Assembly: GCA_035295665.1 (NCBI GenBank)
Contig: DATGIQ010000593.1
Location: forward strand, 1-12,878
Reading direction: 5' to 3'
Source of the DNA: DATGIQ01 sp035295665
GTDB lineage: Bacteria > Planctomycetota > Planctomycetia > Gemmatales > Gemmataceae
DNA: 12,878 nt
Part shown: piece by piece, positions 8,373-12,878 of the stretch
Numbering within the stretch: position 1 is the stretch's first letter
Layout: each line of letters opens with the position of its first letter
The notes under the pieces: model-generated
Databases searched by the model: none
What the model was told of the DNA's origin: nothing
The model's input: only the letters and a program-made list of their open reading frames with translations
Program-made: the position numbers and the translations under genes

Positions 8373-8730
8373 ACCTCTTATCCTCGGTTGGGATGGCTGC
8401 ATCGCGCGCGGCCGTGAGGGTGCCTTGGCTTGGACCGGGGCGACTCAGTTGGATCAGGGCCTGTCCCCGGCGGAGGACGTCCGCCAGTGCATCGGGATGG
8501 ACCGTGAATGTTCTTGAGATCTCCTCCACTCCCTTTTGGAAAGCCCTCGCCTCTTCGGCCGGAGCGCGGCAAAGGCGGAGCAAGTTCAAGGTATCGCGCT
8601 GGCATCCGAGGACTTCGACCAACCGTTCCTCGGCCAACCCTTCGCTCTGCGCGTACAGCCTAAGCAGGCAGCCAAGAAAAGCTGGGTCATCCTCGACACG
8701 GCGGGCTAAAGGATCAAGAGGATGCTTCAT
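8371..8730 (-). CDS. Small helical protein of unknown function, possible regulator or peptidase substrate
   Basis: A 119-residue protein that I do not recognise. It looks all-helical. Residues about 29-58 (EGLAEERLVEVLGCQRDTLN and the LLRLCRAP after it) have the spacing of a degenerate helix-turn-helix, and a second helical block runs through EISRTFTVHPDALADVLRRG. The tail from about residue 98 is probably disordered. Its start overlaps the end of the sigma-factor gene by 17 bases with no strong ribosome site nearby, so translation is probably coupled to the sigma factor. Its stop lies inside the Shine-Dalgarno of the peptidase gene. ImmA/IrrE peptidases are usually encoded beside a DNA-binding repressor that they cleave; this protein occupies that position. 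It could equally be an anti-sigma or other sigma-binding protein. Both roles are inferred from position only. Confidence 0.75.
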   Translation of the reverse strand: MKHPLDPLARRVEDDPAFLGCLLRLYAQSEGLAEERLVEVLGCQRDTLNLLRLCRAPAEEARAFQKGVEEISRTFTVHPDALADVLRRGQALIQLSRPGPSQGTLTAARDAAIPTEDKR

Positions 8731-9382
8731 GGCCGGATTTGGTCCTCTTTATCCGCTGGTTCAATTTGTCCTTGAGGCGTTTCACTAGGGCACGCTGCTG
8801 CGGAATCGACAAATGGCCGAGACCACAAGCCTCGACATACACCGCGGTCTTCCGCTCCCCTTGCAACAAAAGGTCGAGAACGCGCAGCTCCGTTGGCGTC
8901 AATCCCGCACGCACAGCGGGAAGGACATGCGCCGCGGCCCACTGCGCCGACTCCTTCCGTTGAAGCGGGAGCGAAGGATCCTCCTCCCTCCCCAAATACT
9001 TCTCTGCCAACGGCGATTGTTCGACACTTTCCCAAGTTTTTCGGGCGCGCTGATGCCTTCGTTCTTGCCGCAGCAGATTCTGCACATCTCGCTGGGCAGA
9101 CAGTTGCAAGTATCCAAACAAGCCGATGGCCTTTTCGCGGCAGGGATCGTAGGATCGCGGATTCTTCATGAGTGCGTACAGCGCTTCGACCGCAGCCGCA
9201 TTGCAAAGATCCTCTTCAAGCCGGCAGTTGTGCCTAACCAGCCACTCGATCAAAGGATTGAAAAATGCCTGGGCCAGCTCGGCACTCGCCGTGCAATCGC
9301 CCGCGACGAGACGGCGGTGTAGCTCCAGCTCCTGCTCACGATTGGGCAAGCATTGGGGGGATTGCTGCGAAGGATTCTTCAT
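8714..9382 (-). CDS. RNA polymerase sigma-70 family (ECF-like) sigma factor
   Basis: A 222-residue protein. Region 2 covers about residues 20-110: LHRRLVAGD, a helix with LIEWLVRH, then Y-D-P-C-R, and GLFGYLQLSAQRDVQNLLRQ followed by ERRHQRAR. Region 4 covers about 160-214: LTPTELRVLDLLLQGERKT, then LVKRLKDKLNQRIKR. The order and spacing match the two-domain ECF type. It is the first gene of the leftward operon, so it may activate its own promoter or redirect polymerase to the repair genes. The start is uncertain: the ATG at 9382 has GGGGTGG/GGAG just upstream though close, while an in-frame GTG at 9397 adds five residues but has no visible ribosome site. Similar sigma factors are common in planctomycetes (recall from general knowledge). 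Confidence 0.8.
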   Translation of the reverse strand: MKNPSQQSPQCLPNREQELELHRRLVAGDCTASAELAQAFFNPLIEWLVRHNCRLEEDLCNAAAVEALYALMKNPRSYDPCREKAIGLFGYLQLSAQRDVQNLLRQERRHQRARKTWESVEQSPLAEKYLGREEDPSLPLQRKESAQWAAAHVLPAVRAGLTPTELRVLDLLLQGERKTAVYVEACGLGHLSIPQQRALVKRLKDKLNQRIKRTKSGHEASS

Positions 9383-9397
9383 GCTCCACCCCGGCAC

Positions 9398-9417
9398 TTG
9401 GGACTGGCTGATCCCAA
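9398..9417. promoter_or_regulatory. Inverted repeat TTGGGA-N8-TCCCAA in the sigma-factor leader
   Basis: A 6-bp inverted repeat with an 8-base centre lies between the promoter -10 (9438-9443) and the start of the sigma-factor gene. It is placed where a repressor operator or an mRNA hairpin close to the start codon could act. It is short enough to be chance. Confidence 0.3.
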
Positions 9418-9437
9418 TGATATCTGAACGCGTGAAC

Positions 9438-9465
9438 AGTATACCATCTCGATCGGGGTGATCAA
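9438..9465 (-). promoter_or_regulatory. Sigma-70-like promoter of the sigma/peptidase/NurA/HerA operon
   Basis: On the - strand TTGATC (9460-9465) and TATACT (9438-9443) are separated by 16 bases. The -10 matches consensus at five of six positions and the -35 at four of six. Transcription would begin near 9431, giving a leader of about 50 bases. A run of seven T on this strand (9477-9483) falls near -46 to -52, where an UP element would sit, and stands out in GC-rich DNA. Confidence 0.6.
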
Positions 9466-9546
9466 GAGCGCCGCCGAAAAAAATCGTGTTCTATCGGAAA
9501 TCTGCGTAGCGTGTCGAACTTGCCTTTCTACGAGGGAAGGTACTGG

Positions 9547-9564
9547 TGGGGAAACGCTTCCCCA
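9547..9564. promoter_or_regulatory. Hairpin TGGGGAA-N4-TTCCCCA before the first gene of the cas operon
   Basis: A 7-bp perfect stem with a 4-base loop (ACGC) lies 8 bases upstream of the GGAGG ribosome site (9572-9576) of the 118-residue gene. It could be an operator or an mRNA structure that affects ribosome loading. No T-run follows, so it is not a standard terminator. Confidence 0.35.
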
Positions 9565-9582
9565 AGATGATGGAGGAAGCAG

Positions 9583-9939
9583 ATGTCCGAGTCGCTGGTG
9601 TGCCCTCATTGCAAGGTTCCGGTCGAAGCGCCGAGCGCCTTCTCTGTTCCGATTGGGGAACCGCTGCGCCAGCGCATCGAAATGATGATGGACGCCTTCA
9701 TCGCCTTGAAGAATGACCTGGAAGCCGAGAAACGAATGATGCACCGACAGTGGGCAAAACGTGAATGGCAGCTCGAACAAGCCGTCCTTCATAGCGTTGG
9801 CCTGTACGAACACCTGGCCACCATGCTCGGGCCGGGCTTTCCCCATGTTGCGAATCTCGAAGCCCCCGTTTTCGATGTGACCTCTGATCTCCTGGCGCTC
9901 GAGCCGGTCCATGCCGTTCTTGAGAGTTCACCATTTTGA
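9583..9939 (+). CDS. Miniature DUF2130-like protein with CxxC motif, first gene of the cas operon
   Basis: A 118-residue protein with a well-placed GGAGG (9572-9576, 6 bases before the ATG). It begins with a half zinc-ribbon C7-P-H-C10 motif, followed by a predicted coiled-coil helix (about 28-72). Residues about 34-95 (DAFIALKNDLEAEKRMMHRQ, then WAKREWQLEQAV, GLYEHLATMLG and a PHVANLE end) closely follow, as I remember it, the conserved C-terminal segment of DUF2130 (COG4487) proteins: EKRAM, then WAKREKQIE, GMYGDLQGI, LPEIE. Full DUF2130 proteins also start with a CPxC motif but are several hundred residues long with a large central region. This one therefore looks like the two ends of that family with the middle missing. 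It ends 14 bases before cas4-cas1, so it is probably co-transcribed with it. Function unknown; a zinc-binding accessory or scaffold for adaptation is speculation. Confidence 0.75.
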   Translation: MSESLVCPHCKVPVEAPSAFSVPIGEPLRQRIEMMMDAFIALKNDLEAEKRMMHRQWAKREWQLEQAVLHSVGLYEHLATMLGPGFPHVANLEAPVFDVTSDLLALEPVHAVLESSPF

Positions 9940-9953
9940 GATCGGGAGATAGC

Positions 9954-11687
9954 ATGGCCAACTGCGATGACCTGATTCCGGTTCGTGCCCTGAACCAAGT
10001 GACCTATTGTCCGAGGCTGTATTACCTCGAGTACGTCGAATCGATCATGCCGCTCAACGAGCATGTCGAAGACGGCCTCTTTCAGCATCGCCGCATCGAT
10101 GATCCGAACCTCCAGAGTCGTCCTCGGAAAGAAGGCGACGCGCTGCACACGCGGAGCGTCCAGATCAGTTCCGAACGGCTGGGGATCTCCGGTAAACTCG
10201 ACCTCATTGAGGAGAAGAAAGGAGCCGTCTATCCGATCGAATATAAGCGTGGCAGTGGGCCGCCGGGTGGCGACGGTGTGGCTTCTTATTGGGACAATGA
10301 TGCCGTGCAGCTCTGCGCCCAGGGGCTGCTCCTCGAAGAAGAACTCGGCGTGCCGGTGCCGCGTGGCATCCTTTACTACATCGGCAGCAAGAGCCGGGTG
10401 GACGTGCCGTTGGACGATCACCTCCGGGCCAGGACGCTGAAGGCGATCCAGACGGTTCGTGAGCTTTCGGACCAGGACGCGCCGCCGGAGCCGCTGCCGG
10501 CGGAGCTTCGCCATCGTTGCTTTGGCTGCTCCTTGGCGACGGTCTGTCAGCCCGAAGAGACGCTCTACTGCTTGGACCGGCAACCGCTCGCGCCGGCCCA
10601 GGAATCTGCCGGGGGCATTACCCGCGTGCTTCCGCAAAGCGATGAAGGGGCCGTTCTTTATCTTCAGGAGCCCGGCTCCCATATCGGCAAACGGAGCGAG
10701 CATCTGGTCATTCGCAAGGACGGCACGGAGATCCAGCGGACACCGATCGCAGCGCTCCGCCAGGTAGTGGTCTTTGGCAACGTGCAACTGTCCACGCAAG
10801 CACTCGAATGCCTGGCCAACCTGGACATTGCGGTCGTCTACTTGACGTCCTACGGCAAGTTTGTGGCTGCGCTGATGCCGGCCCCCACCAAGAATGTCAA
10901 CCTGCGGGTCAAGCAAATCAAGCGGTTCAGCGATCCTCAGCAAGCGCTCACCCTGGCCAAGGCGGTCGTAAAAGCCAAGATCAACAATCAGCGCACGCTC
11001 CTGATGCGCTCATTGCGGACCCGCGCCCTGGATGAACCGAACGGCGGCCAGACCGTTCGCGGGAGCGACGAGCCGGCCGCACAAGAGATGGCGGAGCTCT
11101 TGAACCGACTCGACCGCATTTGCGACCCTGCTGTCCTCTTGGGCACGGAGGGGCAGGCGGCCGCGCTGTACTTTGGCCAGTTTGGGCGGATGCTGAAGAC
11201 GTCTGCGCCGGGCCGGGAATTCGACTTCAAATCGCGTAATCGGCGGCCCCCGCGCGATCCGGTGAATGCGCTTTTATCATTTGCTTATGCGATGTTGCTG
11301 AAGGATTGCTTCTCGGCGCTCTGCACGGTTGGCTTTGATCCGTACTTCGGCTTTTATCACACCAGCCGGCATGGCAAGCCGTCGCTCGCTTTGGATTTGA
11401 TGGAGGAGTTTCGAGCCGTCATTGCCGATTCGGTAGTTCTTACGCTGATCAACAACGGCACGCTCCAGCCCAAGGATTTCCTGGCATGGCGCGAAGCGTG
11501 CCAATTGAGCGAAGATGGCCGGAAGCGTTTCTTCCAAACCTATGAGCAGCGGAAGGCGACCGTGGTGACGCATCCGGTGTTCGGATACAAGATGAGCTAC
11601 GGGAGGATGCTCGAGGTTCAGGCGCGGATGCTGGCGGCTCATGTTCGGGGCGATATTCCGACGTACACGGGTTTCATGGTGCGCTGA
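9954..11687 (+). CDS. cas4-cas1: Cas4-Cas1 fusion, CRISPR spacer acquisition (type I-G-like)
   Basis: A 577-residue fusion. Cas4 occupies about 1-215: the iron-sulphur cluster cysteines are C19 (in TYCPRLYYLEY) and C189, C192, C198 (HRCFGCSLATVC), and the nuclease motif is D83, E96 and K98 (GKLDLIE, then PIEYKRG). Cas1 occupies about 222-577: catalytic E399 (GTEGQAAALYF), H469 (GFYHTSRHGKPSLALDLMEE) and E484. All key residues are present, so both parts look active. Cas4 trims prespacers and selects them by PAM; Cas1 with Cas2 integrates them into the CRISPR array. This fusion is characteristic of subtype I-G (old I-U), though it also occurs in a few other subtypes. GGGAG at 9944-9948 selects the ATG at 9954 over the in-frame TTG at 9936. 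It is followed by a 79-base gap and cas2. Confidence 0.95.
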   Translation: MANCDDLIPVRALNQVTYCPRLYYLEYVESIMPLNEHVEDGLFQHRRIDDPNLQSRPRKEGDALHTRSVQISSERLGISGKLDLIEEKKGAVYPIEYKRGSGPPGGDGVASYWDNDAVQLCAQGLLLEEELGVPVPRGILYYIGSKSRVDVPLDDHLRARTLKAIQTVRELSDQDAPPEPLPAELRHRCFGCSLATVCQPEETLYCLDRQPLAPAQESAGGITRVLPQSDEGAVLYLQEPGSHIGKRSEHLVIRKDGTEIQRTPIAALRQVVVFGNVQLSTQALECLANLDIAVVYLTSYGKFVAALMPAPTKNVNLRVKQIKRFSDPQQALTLAKAVVKAKINNQRTLLMRSLRTRALDEPNGGQTVRGSDEPAAQEMAELLNRLDRICDPAVLLGTEGQAAALYFGQFGRMLKTSAPGREFDFKSRNRRPPRDPVNALLSFAYAMLLKDCFSALCTVGFDPYFGFYHTSRHGKPSLALDLMEEFRAVIADSVVLTLINNGTLQPKDFLAWREACQLSEDGRKRFFQTYEQRKATVVTHPVFGYKMSYGRMLEVQARMLAAHVRGDIPTYTGFMVR

Positions 11688-11696
11688 GCAAAGAGA

Positions 11697-11759
11697 CCGT
11701 AGTCCGTGGCCCGTAGTCCGTAGCCACCACGGAGCGCGGATTGGGGTCACGGACTGCGG
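11697..11759. repeat. Tandem 14-bp repeat with an inverted third copy between cas4-cas1 and cas2
   Basis: Two adjacent 14-mers, CCGTAGTCCGTGGC (11697-11710) and CCGTAGTCCGTAGC (11711-11724), differ at one base. An inverted near-copy ACGGACTGCGG at 11749-11759 matches the reverse complement of the first 11 bases at 10 of 11 positions. The inverted copy could pair with either direct copy to make alternative RNA hairpins right before the cas2 ribosome site (GGAG, 11758-11761). The units are too short and too close to be a CRISPR array. Confidence 0.75.
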
Positions 11760-11766
11760 AGTTCGG

Positions 11767-12054
11767 ATGATGGACAGCTACTTGGTGGCGTATGATATCT
11801 GCGACCCAAAACGGCTGCGGAAGGTGGCCCAGACGTGCGAGGATTTCGGCTTTCGCCGGCAGTACTCGGTATTTCTTTGCCGGCTTACCGCGGCGAACCT
11901 TGTGCGACTGAAGAGCCGGTTGTATGACATCATCGATCTGCAAGAGGATAAGGTTTTGTTTATCCCGCTGTGCAATCGCTGCGCGGATGGGATCGAGGCG
12001 TTGGGCCGGCCGGTGGAGAAACACGATGCCAAGGATGTGGTGATTGTAACCTGA
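11767..12054 (+). CDS. cas2: Cas2, CRISPR spacer acquisition
   Basis: A 95-residue Cas2 of normal family length. It starts with the ferredoxin-like first strand SYLVAYDI, including D10, followed by C-D-P-K-R-L-R-K-V and FGFRRQYSVFLCRL, the most conserved Cas2 blocks. The end reads KDVVIVT. Cas2 dimers bridge two Cas1 dimers during spacer integration. The start is either the ATG at 11767 (GGAG 5 bases upstream) or the next ATG at 11770; the frame is open from 11641, but that part overlaps cas1. Its TGA stop shares a base with the ATG of cas3 (TGATG), so the two are translationally coupled. Confidence 0.93.
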   Translation: MMDSYLVAYDICDPKRLRKVAQTCEDFGFRRQYSVFLCRLTAANLVRLKSRLYDIIDLQEDKVLFIPLCNRCADGIEALGRPVEKHDAKDVVIVT

Positions 12055-12878
12055 TGAATCTGACTTTCGACAACCTGTTTCAGCGTGCGACTGGTGCGCC
12101 GAAGTGCTTGCCATACCAAGAACGGCTTGCTGTCGGGGATCCCCTTCCGACGTTGCTCGATGTACCAACTGGTCTTGGAAAGACGGCGGCAGCGATCCTG
12201 GCTTGGACGTGGCGACGCCGGTTCGCTCAGAAAGATACTCCTCGCCGTCTCGTTTACTGTCTGCCCATGCGAGTCCTCGTCGAGCAAACCTTCACCGAAG
12301 CGGTGAAATGGCTGGATCGACTCGGATTGCTGGCAGGATCAGCCGAATGGACGGAGCGGGGGCCAGACCATTTGCCAACCATGTGGGCCCAGCTAGTGCG
12401 CAGCGTAAACGGGCAAGGTCGAGGTTACTTGTCCAAACCTGATGCGGAATACGACAAGAAGGGCTGGGCGGCCACCAGTGGTGATCTCGGACAGTACCCA
12501 ATCGCCGTTCACCTCCTGTTGGGTGGCGAAGAAAAGTCGGACTGGGCATTGTGGCCCGAACGGGACGCCATCCTAATCGGCACCCAGGACATGCTGATTT
12601 CGCGGGCGCTCAACCGCGGCTACGCAGCTGGTCGCGCCCGCTGGCCGTTGGAGTTCGCGTTTTTGAATAGCGATTGCCTGTGGGTCTTCGATGAAATCCA
12701 AATCATGGACACCGGGCTTGCCAGTAGCTTGCAACTCGACGCCTGGCGTCGCAGCCTTCGACTGCGACCAGCACGGGATCGGTTTCCCGAGACGAAGGCC
12801 AACCATACCTCGCGCCCTTGCAACTCGTTGTGGATGAGCGCGACGATGGCGAAGCACTGGCTGGAGCGCGCAGTGGAC
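12054..12878 (+). CDS. cas3: Cas3 helicase, N-terminal part, type I-G-like (runs off the window)
   Basis: The first 275 residues of a Cas3-family superfamily 2 helicase; no stop occurs before the window ends. Motifs visible: a Q-motif-like PYQERL (20-25), Walker A P38-TGLGKT44, motif Ib-like YCLPMRVLVEQTF, GTQDMLISRALNRG, a Walker B/DEAD-like box D213-EIQ216 in VFDEIQIMDTG, and motif III S262-A-T. Cas3 unwinds and degrades DNA after recruitment by Cascade. Helicase motifs begin almost at the N terminus, so no HD nuclease domain precedes them. In subtype I-G the HD domain is known to be at the C terminus, so it is expected beyond the window. The ATG overlaps the cas2 stop by one base. Effector genes (csx17/cas8, cas7, cas5-cas6) probably follow. 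Confidence 0.92.
   Translation, partial: MNLTFDNLFQRATGAPKCLPYQERLAVGDPLPTLLDVPTGLGKTAAAILAWTWRRRFAQKDTPRRLVYCLPMRVLVEQTFTEAVKWLDRLGLLAGSAEWTERGPDHLPTMWAQLVRSVNGQGRGYLSKPDAEYDKKGWAATSGDLGQYPIAVHLLLGGEEKSDWALWPERDAILIGTQDMLISRALNRGYAAGRARWPLEFAFLNSDCLWVFDEIQIMDTGLASSLQLDAWRRSLRLRPARDRFPETKANHTSRPCNSLWMSATMAKHWLERAVD

Larger units (their letters stand above)
9383..9582. other. Divergent intergenic region between the HerA-NurA operon and the cas operon
   Basis: These 200 bases hold the leftward promoter, its T-tract and the small inverted repeats. I see no convincing promoter for the rightward cas operon, no RNA gene and no CRISPR repeat here. Any transcription factor bound in it could affect both operons. 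Confidence 0.6.

Noticed and set aside
7474..8517. 347-codon open frame on the + strand opposite the peptidase and nurA genes
   Set aside because: The opposite strand encodes an intact HExxH peptidase and NurA motifs; the + frame gives an arginine- and proline-rich sequence without domains.
9789..10943. 384-codon open frame opposite cas4-cas1
   Set aside because: It is antisense to clear Cas4 and Cas1 motifs, has no recognisable domain, and is explained by GC-rich codon structure.
11697..11759. Repeats beside cas genes considered as a CRISPR array
   Set aside because: The units are 14 bp, directly adjacent with no unique spacers, and one copy is inverted; a CRISPR array needs longer repeats separated by spacers of about 30-40 bp.

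Overview
The window looks like a chromosomal segment from a GC-rich bacterium, most likely a planctomycete of the Gemmata group. This is inferred from the very large secreted multi-domain amidohydrolase, the style of the sigma factor paired with an ImmA/IrrE peptidase, and codon use; no rRNA or other phylogenetic marker is present.

Layout. (1) 143-4207 (+): a secreted protein of about 1354 residues made of three amidohydrolase-like units, of which only the middle one keeps a full metal-binding set. (2) 4208-4343: a short gap between convergent genes that holds a perfect 28-bp inverted repeat. (3) 4344-9382 (-): a compact five-gene operon read leftwards: sigma-70 family sigma factor, a small helical protein of unknown function, an ImmA/IrrE zinc peptidase, a NurA-type nuclease and a HerA-type hexameric DNA translocase. 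It has a good sigma-70-like promoter with an upstream T-tract. (4) 9383-9582: a 200-bp divergent intergenic region. (5) 9583-12878 (+): the start of a CRISPR-Cas operon: a 118-residue protein resembling the two ends of the DUF2130 family, a Cas4-Cas1 fusion, Cas2, and the N-terminal 275 residues of a Cas3 helicase that runs off the window. The Cas4-Cas1 fusion and a Cas3 that begins directly with its helicase domain point to subtype I-G (formerly I-U). No CRISPR array and no effector (Cas8/Cas7/Cas5) genes lie in the window.

How the parts may work together. HerA and NurA form a DNA-end processing machine in archaea and some bacteria, and ImmA/IrrE peptidases switch on DNA-damage or prophage responses by cleaving repressors. 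The leftward operon therefore reads as a self-contained, peptidase- and sigma-controlled DNA-processing unit. It sits head to head with a CRISPR adaptation/interference operon, so a damage- or phage-responsive repair/defence island is a reasonable hypothesis. The two least understood parts are the 119-residue protein between the sigma factor and the peptidase, and the miniature DUF2130-like protein that opens the cas operon.
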